Translations under genes and position numbers: made by a program | The notes under the pieces: generated by a model | Database searches by the model: none | What the model was told of the DNA's origin: nothing | What the model saw: only the letters and a program-made list of their open reading frames with translations | Origin: Pseudeuparius sepicola | Lineage: Eukaryota > Arthropoda > Insecta > Coleoptera > Anthribidae | Direction of reading: 5' to 3' | Assembly (NCBI GenBank): GCA_963920635.1 | Contig: OY987298.1 | Coordinates: 58,445,949-58,509,948, forward strand | Length of the DNA stretch: 64,000 nt | Shown: positions 24,239 through 35,189 of the stretch, piece after piece | How positions within the stretch are numbered: the first letter of the stretch is position 1 | Layout: every line of letters starts with the position of its first letter

Positions 24239-25578
24239 TAATTATCGCATCATGGAGTATGTTGAAACCAAGTCTGAAAAGCACAAAAAAATGCTGCCAA
24301 AGAAGGCCCCACAATTGAATAATAAATTCTAAATTTCTATGGTCGTGCGTTACTCCTCTAAAACGCTGATTGCTTCGATTTTAGCGTCTTACTAACAACT
24401 TACTTTAAAAATCATGTCAATCGTAATGGGTCTTTTCCACAAGTTTTTTTAATAATATTGTATCCTGAAATATGTTGAAGATAAACCTCAATAGATAATA
24501 TTTTTTCCGATAAGAAATGCCCCATTTTTCTGTGAATTAAAATGTCATTAAATAGCCCTTTTCAATGATACGTAACATTATAGGGTTATTCCTTACCTAT
24601 TTCGGGATATTCGTCAATAATATCAAAAATGCAAACAGACAATATTTTTTTATATTTACGAAAAAAATAGTTTTTGGCATTAACTTTTTGAGATGTTCTG
24701 AAGCCAGATTGAGTTTCCTGGGAAAAAACTGCATCACCTCAAAACTAAGGAAATAATCGGAATTAACACTTTATTTGAGACACCGTATACATGGCGTACC
24801 GTAAAAAAAGGTTTTTGGAACACACCTACCTTTGAAACTCTGCCTATGATATGCCCTTTATATTTTTTTATTGCTTGTGATTTTAATTTCAAATTGGGTG
24901 GGTGATAATAGGAGTTTATTCGTCAAATTTTGACACTATGTTCTTTTTACTTGGCATGTTAATGTTCTGCAATGCGAGAAATAAGGAAAATATTTATAAA
25001 ATCATTCGTATCCCAGTATGTTGTAAATTCTTCTATGGTTACATGCAGTGAACAAACGGTTGGAGCAAATATATACAAAACGTAGTATACAGTGTCCTCC
25101 AAAAAATTCACTTCGCGGGGAAAATTTTAATTAATGTTTTAATTTGAAAGTTAACTTTTGCTTTAAAAATATGAAAAATGACCCACTCAAAGTGGTCACG
25201 AGACTTTCGTTATCTGTCAAAAACAACATTGAAAAAACTCTAAAAATAAGCTTATTTGTTAAAATTGCAAATAGTTTTGAAAGATTACTCGCAACTCGGT
25301 AACATAGTTATTTGCGTACCAAAGCAGTGAAGTTCAATGTTTACAATGCATATGGAATTTAGTTACAGGGGCCTCTAAGGCCGAGGCAAATAAATCACAT
25401 GAGTTATAAAAAGGAACTTCAGTGCCGAGGGACATTATATATATTTTTTAATCGGAAAAAAGTACTGTAGTTTTAAGTAGGTAAAATACTTTAAAAAAAG
25501 TCGCCCATCCATGAGGCAACCGTGGGCGCCTTTGTTTTCCTTCTATTATCGCTGTACCTAGATCGAAAGTTAGAATAA
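24239..25578. other. AT-rich DNA with unpaired element ends
   Basis: Single-sided motifs resembling transposon ends occur near 24780 (GAGACACCGTATAC) and 25088 (TATACAGTGTCCTCC) without partners. About 25330-25440 is a diverged inverted copy of the AACTTCAGTGCC palindrome family found at 36.36-36.87 kb. About 25170-25300 resembles 44520-44640 (CCACTCAAA-GTGGTCA-GACTTT-GTTATCTGT). No gene. Confidence 0.5.
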
Positions 25579-25803
25579 CTACCGTGGCATTCGATCACGC
25601 ACGATGCGGTACGGCGTATACAATGTCGGCAATCCTTGTCTGGTCGCTCTCTTGCAGACTATGGTTTGTACAAAACAAATTCCGATGCACGTCATCGTAT
25701 ACGGCATTGGAAAATACTCGTCATAGGGACGCAGCGTTGCCGTATCGTGATAAATAAAGATATAAACAATAACCGTCGCATTCACCATATTTTTAAACAA
25801 CAA
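25579..25803 (-). CDS. Unidentified open frame, 74 codons
   Basis: The frame ends RLPTLYT-type residues (GLPTLYTPYRIVRDRMPR) and contains YDEYFPMPYTMTCIGICFV. Base composition is higher in GC than its flanks, and it stays open upstream to about 25884. I do not recognise it. No splice or promoter signal supports it, so it may be chance or part of an unrecognised transposon. Confidence 0.18.
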   Translation of the reverse strand: MLFKNMVNATVIVYIFIYHDTATLRPYDEYFPMPYTMTCIGICFVQTIVCKRATRQGLPTLYTPYRIVRDRMPR

Positions 25804-25884
25804 GCATAAAATGTATTTTATATGATAAAAGATTGAACTTTTAGTGGGTTTGCAGTAAAGTTGGTCTTTAAAGAAAACTATTGG

Positions 25885-26660
25885 TTAATTGCCAAGCTTT
25901 CGGAATTGTTTATTCCAATGCAAAACACGTGGAAACGTTCACGTGCGCGTCCACGAGGTTATAACTTATAACTCGGGCTCTGGCGGTTGTAAATTCGGCA
26001 ACGTCGCCCGTAGCGTTAACAGCGGTACCAACATAATACTAGGCCAAATTCAAATATCAACACACAAAATCACATATGTTTTCATATAAAACGTTGGTAA
26101 CACAATTTTCGTCATTAATTGTTATTGATGACGTGCAACGGAATTTGTGTTGTACGAACCATATATAGAAAATATATTTTTTGTTTTTGACCAAAATACT
26201 TATAAACCCCGATTACTGTAAGTCCGGAGTTAGTCAGATGGCAATTCTTCACAAAATCCCTAGGAATTTTCCGTGGGCCTATATGCGTCGCAAGTCGCAA
26301 CCAGTTAATGACGTCACTCATTGATTTATGATGGTAAAATTTGCCTAAGTGATACGAAAAAGAGCATAATAAAATAATAACCCTTATTGCAAACACGATT
26401 ATACCTCTACAAATAACAATAATAACACCACAACTCATTTCAATAATAGGTAATTTAAAACATCTTGTATACACTTTTCATTTTGGTACTTTGGTAGCGT
26501 CTGTGCGGCTATTAGCGAGTTTTTTACCTTTCCTGAGTTTTACCGTTATCTGAGTAGTTCTTGTTCTTGTTACTTTTCGTGTTAGGTATATAGTCGATCT
26601 CGTTTTTCCCGTGCTTTAAATATGTCTAGGTTTTTGTCGTTTTTTAATATAGGGGGTAAA
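25885..26660. other. No gene recognised
   Basis: Contains a short GC-richer patch near 25930-26030. The 119-codon minus frame 26115-26474 is hydrophobic at its N-terminus but has no domain signature. Confidence 0.45.
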
Positions 26661-27120
26661 TTGCTTATACAGGATGGTCAGATAAGAATGCAAAGTGCTG
26701 TATCTCGGAAACTATGCGTCGTAGAGACTTGCGGCAAATTTTTTTTAGAATGAAGGGCCAAGGGAAAAACCTGGAAATTATTTTCAGATTTCCAAGATAG
26801 TCACCAGGGGGCGTAACCGCCATCTTAAACTTTTAAAGTGATTTTTCACTGAAATCCACCTAGTAATGTTATCAAAATAATATATGCTTTTTAAAGGTAA
26901 GCTTTATTCGAGTAATTTTTGTTGACACTTTTTGACATATCTATTAAAATAAAGTGGTGGGGAGTGATTCAATGTTTTTTTAAATAAACAGCTGTAACTC
27001 CTAAATGACTGAACGGATTTTAACAAACTTGGTCTCGTTGGAAAAAGCATTTATTGGTCCATCAAACCCATCTTACCCGTGATATGTCCAAGTTTCAGTG
27101 ATGCCGCTAGAGCGCGTTTT
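26661..27120. mobile_element. Single end of a TACAGG-type element
   Basis: TACAGGATGGTCAGATAAGA followed by GTGCTGTATCTCGGAAAC is typical of the terminal regions of the TACAGGGTG families here. No matching right end was found before 27.7 kb, so the element is truncated. The end position is approximate. Confidence 0.4.
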
Positions 27121-27773
27121 TTTATGACAGAAAATTGCAAAATTCTCGAAAAAATTAAATGCAATAATATTACTTTTTTTCATAAAAATGTAGTGAAAAT
27201 AAATAGGCTAGTGAAAACCGTATCTCGATATCCTATTCCTAGCTGAAAATATCAAAGAAAGAAAATTTAGTTTTATCATAAAATTTTAAAAAGACGCTGT
27301 TACACCGGTATTTATTCTTATTTGTCTTTTTTTAAGATTTAATGATACACTTTCATAATTTTATCATTTTTTAATTATAAAAGTATACTTAGTTCAAAAA
27401 ATTAAAAAAAAAACGTGTAGGGGCATAATAATCAATGCATTTAATATGCAAGTGCAAGGTATAGGCAAAATACGAATGGTAGGCCATGGAGGAAAAACAA
27501 ATGCCTAAAATCAAAGCATCCAATTTCGGCAAATTAGGTACAGATTGCCCTTTCAGGTAATACTTGTCAATGATAACTTACACTACACAACTAACAACAC
27601 GATAACTAGGCAAAAAATATATATATATAATATTATACTATAATATACTAAGAAAGCATCAAATTTCGGCAAATTACGGATTGTCCTTTCAGAAATCTAA
27701 CAACACGATAACTAGGTACGCAAACAATATATAATAGTAAATATCAATAACAAACTATAATATAAATATAATA
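27121..27773. other. AT-rich DNA with a partial local duplication
   Basis: CTAACAACACGATAACTAGG occurs twice (about 27590 and 27695), along with a CATC-AATTTCGGCAAATTA block (27508 and 27657), indicating a diverged local duplication. No gene. Confidence 0.5.
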
Positions 27774-27950
27774 GTCGACTGACATATTTATAAGACTTCT
27801 CACAGCTGTAGCTTAATATTCTGGAATATAGATGGCGCTAATGGCCAACAATGTGTTTTCCATTGTATTTTGTCTCTGGAAATCATTTGGTGAGGCATAG
27901 AACTGTCAAACGTGACAGCCGTGAGCAGTCTTTATTAATACGTCAGTCAA
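27774..27950 (+). mobile_element. 177-bp MITE, copy 1
   Basis: Terminal arms GTCGACTGACATATTTATAA (27774) and the complement of TTATTAATACGTCAGTCAA (to 27950) match over about 36 bp with mismatches. The centre (TGGCGCTAATGGCCAACAAT, then CATTGTATTTTGTCTC) is shared in reverse orientation with 41334-41504. Confidence 0.7.
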
Positions 27951-29464
27951 AGCTATAATAAATCGCACAGATATTATCTACTGTTTTGATTTAGTGACAT
28001 ACGGAATGACAGTTGGCATGACGAGATGTCAACTGCCGATCAGAAAGCCATACATGTGTTAGATGACATGTGGATATATGTATATGCCTAGGCGGGCGGG
28101 TGACGTTGCCACATACGCGAATGTTTCCACATTATTTAAGCCCGAACATTTATAGTATATTCCGTCTACAGACATTTTAACCAAAGTGTCACTTGACAGA
28201 GATGAAGGATATAGTTTACAGCGTGTGCAGCATAAACAGACACCATTTTTCTTATCACGTTTAAATCCACACACCAATACCGGAACATATTCGTAATAAA
28301 AAAGTCTTTATGTGACAACATTATTGTGTGCAATTGCGTTAGTTAAAGCTCAAAGGTTGCAATACATTAAGTAACAGATATTCGTCGGCAAGCTGGAGAT
28401 ATTTGAATAGAAAAGTACAATTTGCCCTTGCTCCACGAATTATTCCACCGGCAACGTTGCAATTCCGACTCCTGAGAGGCACAGAGTTGCCACGTTTGGC
28501 GTTTTGGGCAATAGAACGACGAAACTGTAGATTTCAGCCTGAACAAAATTGTGCAACTTCGTCTTTAATTATCATAAATAAATACGGGTTAAAAGCCGTT
28601 GTTTCATTTATTACGTGTTATGTTGGTGCATCTGTAAACTGAGTACAATTTTAGAGCAAATAAAAATATTGTCAAGCACCCTGTTAAATGATACTTATTG
28701 GCCGGGTTTTGAATTTTGAATATCTGGTCACGTTTGACGAGTGACGGGCTTTTTGACGTTTGGTTTTCACATCCCCCCAAGGCCTACTTATATCACACAA
28801 TAATAATGGCTTACTTTAGTGCCGGTTTCTGAGCTTTTAATTACTGTTTTAAGGCTTTTTAATGCCAATTAAAAAAAACTTATTTATATAATTAGCTTGA
28901 TCATTCTGTTAACTTTTTATTACTAAATATCGATAATAATAAATCTTTTCACAAGGAAATTATGTTATTGTAGGTATTATATTATGTCAAAATAATTGAA
29001 CCATCCTTCAAGTATTCTTTGTTCACTTATTCAGGAACGCAAACTGTAGATTTAAAATTACTCATTATCGATCAATATGAGATTGTGTGCAAAGGCAATG
29101 TGCTATTTACTTATTCAGTAGCGTATTTTATTTGCTAATCATGTTCTAAAAGTTATTATGTATTTGTTTCCTTGAAAATGAGTCAATAAAGTATCTACTA
29201 TAGTATGAATTCCTCGAAAATTATCGACGATCATTTGACCTGATGCTCAGATTTTGTGCTAATCAATAATATGGCATAGATGAAAATAGAAGTTGCCACT
29301 TTTAAACAAAACGACATTTATGAACCTTTCTCAACCTTTCCCAGAAAAGCAGATTTATGCCTCAGTTAGAGCAGTGGAAGTAAATCAAATTTATCGGAGA
29401 AACACAGCACCATTAGTTGATTAAACTCGAAGACAATGTGCAGCGTTAATCGAATCTCACCTTA
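27951..29464. other. AT-rich DNA, no confident gene
   Basis: Open frames 28059-28277 (minus) and 28403-28642 (plus) have no family motif. A block near 28870-28960 (TTAACTTTTTATTACTAA) recurs diverged at 44790-44870. Confidence 0.45.
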
Positions 29465-29754
29465 AAGGTGGATTTATAAACTCGACGTTTGCGTTGGCGC
29501 TCGAAGTTGACAGTGACCTTCGCAGTTTGCGTCCAGAAATGTGAAAGACGGAACGTGAAAGATGAAATTAGTTTATCTCGAACGGCATCGGACGCAAGGT
29601 TGTTCTCCACTCCAACAACCTTGCATCGGACGCAGACTGCAACGTTCGATGGCGTTTATAAACGGTGTTACACGTAAAATATTGGGATTGAATTTTCGAC
29701 GCAAACGGCAACGGCGAGCGCCAACGCAAACGTCGAGTTTATAAATCCACCTTT
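29465..29754. mobile_element. MITE with AAAGGTGGATTTATAAACTC ends, copy 1
   Basis: Perfect-looking terminal inverted repeats of about 39 bp (AAAGGTGGATTTATAAACTC, CGACGTTTGCGTTGGCGCTC) at both ends. The interior is GC-richer than its flanks. Copy 2 is at 51702-51953. This copy has an extra 38 bp in the middle: a hairpin plus a 12-bp duplication. The flank CTTAAAGG suggests insertion at TTAA or TA. Superfamily not certain. Confidence 0.9.
29596..29622. repeat. Micro-hairpin insertion inside the MITE
   Basis: A 9-bp stem AAGGTTGTT (29596-29604) pairs with AACAACCTT (29614-29622) around a 9-nt loop. It is flanked by two copies of GCATCGGACGCA (29585-29596 and 29623-29634). The sister MITE at 51702 has a single GCATCGGACGCA and no hairpin. 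Confidence 0.85.
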
Positions 29755-30349
29755 ACAGTGTGAGAAGAACCTTCCAGATATGTTCCACATTTTATAAAAT
29801 GTATCTTGAGGATTTAAATAAATTTACAAAATAGGTAAGTAGGTACCTATATATAACCTCTACAGCGAATTTTCCACAGTGCTCTTCAAATCGTGGCAGT
29901 TAACTTCCCGTCTGGAATTTTCTCGTTAATTTTTATCTCATTTGGTAATGTAAACCCTCTATTTATTATTGCATGATTGATAGCTGACATAAGCCTGGAA
30001 AATTTAGAAAGCAATTATTACCTACAACCTCTCTCTTATATACCTATACATAATACAGGTATTAGACGAAATACTAAGAATGAGCACGTGAGAAAATGCC
30101 ATTAAGGGGGATTGGAAAGGACTTTCCCCACAAATAATGACCAGAGCCCTAAAAATTTGTAGTTTATATGAGCTTCACATGCTATCACAACGTAGATGGA
30201 AATATTTTATATTGCTATCGAAAAAAATAGGTATCTGCCTACATTTCATTTCTACTCTAACGAAACAAAATAATACAATATGAGTAGGTTAAGAAAAACT
30301 ATCGATTCGTTGAATCACCCAAACCTTTTAGAATTACAGAGATGAACTT
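29755..30349. other. AT-rich DNA, no gene recognised
   Basis: No paired repeats or coding motif seen. Confidence 0.5.
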
Positions 30350-30770
30350 TAAGGCCGGTCCACACGCAACGATGTATTGTACGATTTGCATGCGCAAGCA
30401 AATCGCTACAGAAAAATCGTTACAAATTCAGTGCGTCCACATTATAACAACTTATTGTAGTAAAGCTGCAATTTTCGCTTCATACAATAATCATGGAGGA
30501 AGTGTTTTTGAAGTATTTTGACGTTTTGTTTAAATGTTAAAAGGAAAAGAGAAATCAGGAAACGTTTAAATAGAACTAGATGGTCTAGAGTATGGTTATT
30601 AAAACGAAGTGTATAAGTGGTCAACATATTTTGTAACAAATTAAAAATAAATCAGTTATTGTTTTAGTTTTAACTAATTTAATAATTTCCGGACTAAAAA
30701 TAGGTACCTAGGAGTCAGCTACCGTCGCACCTAAAAACTGTACAAATCTCGAACAAGCGTACACACGTTA
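30350..30770 (+). mobile_element. PIF/Harbinger-like element, copy 1, right end missing
   Basis: The left terminus AAGGCCGGTCCACACGCAAC, with the inner word TTTGCATGCGCAAG, matches both ends of the fuller copy at 51964-52451. Homology with that copy continues to ACACACGTTA at about 30770 and then stops, so the right terminal repeat is lost. A short coding remnant is inside. Confidence 0.7.
30493..30616 (+). pseudogene. Harbinger-type transposase N-terminal remnant
   Basis: ATG opens MEEVFLKYFDVLF, then the frame is broken. In the shifted frame, KRKREIRKRLNRTRWSRVW and LLKRSV follow before a stop. A basic stretch leading to R-W-x2-x-W-L-x2-R resembles the N-terminal region of Harbinger transposases (usually R-W-W-V-R-P-W-L). 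The same segment occurs at 52072-52190. The nuclease core is absent. The call rests on this motif and the element's terminal repeats. Confidence 0.45.
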
Positions 30771-31598
30771 ATTATTACAAAGAGACAAATAAAAATCATA
30801 AAGTGTGCAAAGTGCTTAGTTAGAACGTTAGAAGTTTATTTCAAGAGACTGAACCAATCAGATTATGTTTTCCAGAGTATACTATGCAAAATAAAGCAGA
30901 ACAACTGAGCGGTTAGCTTATTTCCTTATATAAAATACCAACTCATAACAATTTGCGTGCAATCCAGAAATAGCAAAAAAGCAAATGAACGAAATTCTAT
31001 GTTATGGAAGGTTATTTAAGTGGATTGGTTAGCTTGCAGAAAGAGATGATTTCAGAATTATTACGAGTACTGTTACTGCTGCCATATTGGGGCAAAAATA
31101 CTTCGCAGACTTAGATAATTATTATAAAAATGCACCCGCTTTGCGCAATTGAGTCCTGCTTATAAATGTGAGTCTTTACGAATGAATAAAAACATAAGTA
31201 CCTACCTTCAATTTCAACAATCATTTCGTAAAAACGAACGCGAAACTATTTTGTATAAACTTACCTTTACAAAACATTGCTGTTGATGTTATTGGGTTTG
31301 TAAGCAAAATAAATATCCACAAGAGCCAGATAATATGATATTATTTTATGCAAAATACCTACAAGTAAACAATGCGAATATTCGAATTTCCACTTGAGAC
31401 ACGCACTACTTCAATTTTACTGCAGCTTTTCTTTTCAAGATATGTGGGAATATTATTCAGGGTTCAGACGGGCGGTTTCGTTTAAGGAAAATGTTTATTG
31501 AGCAAAGGCTCCCAAATCGATTATTCTCATATTGTTAGTTTTGGAAATAATCAAAATACAACACGTTAAATTAATAATTGTGAAACAGACAAGTAGTT
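30771..31598. other. AT-rich DNA, no gene recognised
   Basis: No repeats with partners and no coding motif seen. Confidence 0.5.
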
Positions 31599-31844
31599 TC
31601 AATTTCGATCGTGGTTGAAATAGTAAAACGCAGTAGCAACGCTTGTCAAAATTGTCATCGAAATTAGCACTGGTAAATAGATCCTGTCGTCAAGGAGATG
31701 CTGAAATGGTAATACATTACCGTGATTATATAATGTATTATATAATGTATCTACTAGTATTGGCTGATTTAAAGAATACAATGTTTTCATAAAGTAAAAC
31801 ACTGAAAACGGTTTTTGTAACAATAATTCAGTCCATAGGAACAT
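31599..31844 (-). CDS. Unidentified 81-codon open frame with a C-terminal membrane segment
   Basis: Starts with a fair context (AAGCATGTT). It encodes a predicted soluble N-terminal part followed by a hydrophobic stretch (YLPVLISMTILTSVATAFYY, residues about 55-74) and a short polar tail NHDRN. The middle (DTLYNTLYNHGN) comes from an imperfect 12-bp tandem repeat in the DNA. I do not recognise the family. It is AT-rich like its surroundings, so chance cannot be excluded. Confidence 0.22.
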   Translation of the reverse strand: MFLWTELLLQKPFSVFYFMKTLYSLNQPILVDTLYNTLYNHGNVLPFQHLLDDRIYLPVLISMTILTSVATAFYYFNHDRN

Positions 31845-32225
31845 GCTTAAAGGTAAATGTTATATTTTGATATAATTTTCAAACTTGAGCCTTTTACCCA
31901 AAAACTGTAAAGCCATATTAATGACCTTCTATCTCAACTTGTTACATACTTATAATTTATCGTAAAGAATAATAAACTATTAGTGACTGTAAAAATCACA
32001 TAGTTTAATGAAACTTTGTGCAAACTGTGTTTTTATAAGAATTGTCGAAGTAAAATAGTATCTAAAAGTTGGATAATGAAAATATTATCCAAAAACAAAA
32101 GATAGAAAACAAATTAGTGAACGCAAAATGTGGAATTACAAAATGTCGATTGATAATCACATCGAAAATACAACAGATCGAAATAATAATTTATGTAACA
32201 ACAAAATTTCGGAAAGTAAAATCTG
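31845..32225. other. AT-rich DNA, no gene recognised
   Basis: Nothing supported here. Confidence 0.5.
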
Positions 32226-32276
32226 GACCAACACTATATTAAAGACCTGTCACAGGTCTTTAATATAGTGTTGGTC
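32226..32276. repeat. 51-nt perfect palindrome
   Basis: Two 25-nt arms, 32226-32250 and 32252-32276, are perfectly complementary around a single central C. The outer half-site AACACTATATTA...TAATATAGTGTT is the same palindrome found at 21348-21367. Here AGACCTGTCACAGGTCT is inserted at its axis. It could extrude as a cruciform or be read as a perfect hairpin. Confidence 0.95.
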
Positions 32277-33314
32277 ACCTGTGCATAGCTCTGTTTCAAC
32301 ACAGACTAACGAGTAATACAGACAATTCCTTAGCGACATGTGTCAAAAGGAGACTCGCTTTTTAGCGAAATATCTTCTAAAGACATGAATAATATGTATT
32401 TTATTTGATTTTACGTTAATCTACATAACAAAGAGATTTTACTAGAACCAAATTTATGCTTTAAATACTGTCTGTTTTTCTGTAAATTGAAATGGAGACT
32501 CGCTTATTTTTGACACATGTCCGTAAGGAGGCTTCTGTTGCAAAGCTATTTATTCTGTGGTTTCAAGCTTCCCCCTCACCTAACCCGATGTAAAACCAAT
32601 CCTAACCCTCGACTTGTTAACTAGATTGTGTAGATACATATTTAAAGTTTGTCTAGTCCGAACCGGCCTAGAGTTATCGCAAAATGTGCTGAAATGCTTA
32701 TTCCAGTCTAACTTGAAGTTAGATATAACAATTTTCTTTTATATAAAAGTAGCTTCCAGCATATCGCTGCCGTTTCCCTTTTTGGCTGAAAATGTAATCA
32801 AAAGATCAATTTCCATTTTTGAAACTATTATGATGTTACATGTTCGTGTACCTACAAAAACTCGCAATTCCTAAATCAATGGTAAAATTTTTCAGTTTCG
32901 ATATTTAGTGTTTCGACAATTTATTTTTCGATATTTTGCACTTTTTTATTTTTTATTTTATTTTTTGCGTTTTCAATTTTTTGTTTATTCGACATTTTGT
33001 TTTTCGACCAAACATATTCGAGAAGTTGACGTTATGGATTCAATACTTTGTTTTCGATCTTTTGTGTTTCGATAATATTTTCATCACCTCAAAAAGTTCA
33101 ATTTTTATATTTCAAAAAATAAAAATGACTAGGTACAAAATAAGGGAATATAGATACAACTAAATGAACTGCCTGAATAACAGAACGTTTCTATGCGGTT
33201 GCAATTGCAGGGACTAACCTCGGGTAACAATAATTCCCCCACATTTTTTATTTGAAGTAAGAACTAAAAGAAAAAGCAACTGGTAGCAAATATTTCTGGC
33301 CTTCTTTGGTTACA
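32277..33314. other. AT-rich DNA with inverted blocks and TTTCGA-rich tract
   Basis: TCCTTAGCGACATGTGTC (about 32331) is inverted at about 32511-32530, and GGAGACTCGCTT occurs in direct orientation near both. From about 32895 to 33085 a T-rich tract repeats the word TTTCGAYATTTT irregularly. No gene. Confidence 0.5.
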
Positions 33315-33463
33315 TACAGGGTGCGGCAAAACAAAGGGTGCAGTTGTGAAGGGCTATTTAAAAAAATTGGCATAACTTACGAAAAAGTGGTTTATTCTGA
33401 TTGAGCCAGTACTACACCCCCTTTTTTCACTTAAGTTTTAAAGATCATATCGGCAAAATTATG

Positions 33464-33860
33464 TCATTCAGAAGCGATGCACTGATGTAGTCGATTTCTG
33501 AAGTAACTGCGTTCTGGCACATATCGATCGGAATGACAGCGATATCCTCTCTAATTATACGGATCTTCAGTTATTCCAAGTTGCGAGGAGGTTGCTTAAC
33601 TTAAAAACCTTTTCCGTGAGCTAGCCCCACTGGAAAAAATCGCAAATATTCAAATCCGGTGATCTCGCCTTGCCGACCACCCCAGGTCGCCCCTCAGAGA
33701 GACGAGGCTCGCAATTTTGTCATTGAAATCTGCACTGTGTAGGCCTTAGCCCGTCTTGTTGGAACTAAATATACTCAAAGGCTTGTTCTTCAGCCAACTG
33801 TTCCAATTTTGACTCAAAAAATGTTCTTCAGTAGTGATGTCGCCGCCATATAAGGTACTG
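33464..33860 (-). pseudogene. Broken Tc3/DUF4817-type transposase, catalytic C-terminal half
   Basis: A DDE transposase cuts and rejoins transposon ends. Read on the minus strand across several frames, landmarks appear in order: FFESKLEQLAEEQAFEYI, FQQDG (second catalytic Asp), ARSPDLNICDFF (third catalytic Asp), LTEKVFK, PRNLE-LKIRI, IPIDMCQNAVT and FRNRLHQCIASE. This is the usual order in insect Tc3-like transposases. The copy is dead: stops replace residues at several points (for example where WG-Y is expected after CDFF) and at least two frameshifts are needed. The N-terminal DNA-binding half is absent. Confidence 0.75.
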
Positions 33861-33935
33861 AAAGTTTAAAAAAATATATCGATTATTTTTATAGAGATAT
33901 TTAAACCAAATTTGGTACCTATGCAGCACCACACT

Positions 33936-34023
33936 ATCGATATGTGCCAGAACGCAGTTGAAAACTTCAGAAATCGCCTACATCAATGCGCATCGCTTCT
34001 GGAGGACATAATCTTGGTGATGT
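33936..34023 (+). pseudogene. Second copy of the transposase C-terminus in the right arm
   Basis: On the plus strand the right arm reads IDMCQNAVENFRNRLHQC and then diverges to a stop. This is the same C-terminal segment found on the minus strand at 33464-33530, facing the opposite way. Unlike the left copy it needs no frameshift across this segment. It shows that the terminal arms include coding sequence. Confidence 0.7.
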
Positions 34024-34158
34024 GATCTTTAAAACAACTTAAGTGAAAAAAATGGGGTGTAGTACTGACTCAAGCAGAATAAACCACTTTTTCGTAAGTT
34101 GTGCCAATTCTTTTAATAGCCCTTCAAAACTGCACTGTTTGATTTGCCGCACCCTGTA

Positions 34159-35189
34159 TATTATAGCACATGCGCAGTACCTACACAGTTTGTTATAAAC
34201 ATAGGCATATAGTTGAATTTAATGAATTTTGTCGTGTAAAATTAAAACTAAATTTATGTTGTTCTGTATAAACAGGTCAACTTGAAAACACTTTGTGCTC
34301 ATGACTATTTTTATGCTATGCTTACGCATATTATTAAAATAAGGTGTATAAACTCACCTTAACTATTTTTCTTTTATTTTAGGAAATACTAAAAAAACTG
34401 TAAAATTGAATCGAAAGTACCGCGAACAAGGGAAATCATCATGTTTTCCATATTGTTATATGAATACGTCATGGCGAGATATAAATGAAACTCATCAGTA
34501 ATCTTTCTACTATTACTATTACGTGCTGATTGCTGAGGCCCTTATAAACTTTGCGATAGTTGATTCACTTTATCCATACGCAAACGGTAAGCCATATTTT
34601 CTTCTACATGTTCTTGCGACCATAACAGCTCTTTTTACTCACACTAACGGCATGCCTTTAGTTTTCGGAGGATTTTTTATTTTGTACTTCATTTTAAAAC
34701 ACACGGCAGCTTGACTAAAATAGTGCCAAAACGCATAGTTTGCGAACAAATGAAGAACCGAGGATGACTATCATTGATACTTATCATGTGAATATATTAT
34801 GGCCTCTGAAAGGCCATACTGAGTAAAATAACAACACATCTATCACCAACCCCTAAAAGGGTTTGAAGGTTGTCGATCATTGTATCATGGTTGTCGATAG
34901 TGTTGTCAAACTGAAACATCCCATTTATGGCCTCTACCGCGCCACTTTCCGTATTATTTGTATTCACAATTGACTGGGATAATGTTTTGACATTGTATTA
35001 TCCTATCCGGATCATAAAATGCACTCTAGGAACAGTAGTACCAATAGTATTTTAGTATTTTTTATATTATTTAGTCTTTTTATTACTAGTACCAGCGATC
35101 ATAATATTCATTTGATTAGTACTAATTCACTTAATGCAAAAACAGTCTCCTGGTGTTCAAAAAGTAGTCCAGCTCAGTCAGACTACGGC
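34159..35189. other. AT-rich DNA with a diverged repeat copy
   Basis: About 34646-34875 (ACGGCATGCCTTTAGTTTTC, ACACACGGCAGC, CAAAACGCATA) is a diverged copy of sequence at 60339-60570 and its inverted twin near 49400-49625. The 63-codon frame 34523-34714 runs into this repeat and is not a gene. The phrase TTGTCGATCATTGTATCATG repeats partly at 34870-34900. Confidence 0.55.

Larger units (their letters stand above)
33315..34158. mobile_element. 844-bp fold-back built from a Tc3-like element
   Basis: Ends TACAGGGTGCGGCAAA (33315) and its complement ending CGCACCCTGTA (34158). Arms of about 210-225 bp match inward through GAAGGGCTATTTAAA, AAAAAGTGGTTTATTCTG and ATCGATATGTGCCAGAACGC. Both arms carry the same transposase C-terminal codons, pointing toward the ends, so the element is an inverted duplication of a transposon 3' end. 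The left part keeps additional coding sequence (33464-33860). Confidence 0.88.

Noticed and set aside
26115..26474. 119-codon minus-strand frame
   Set aside because: No recognisable motif, AT-rich, hydrophobic start typical of AT-rich translation; no splice or promoter support.
34523..34714. 63-codon frame resembling a membrane protein
   Set aside because: Half of it lies in a dispersed repeat also seen near 60.4 and 49.5 kb.
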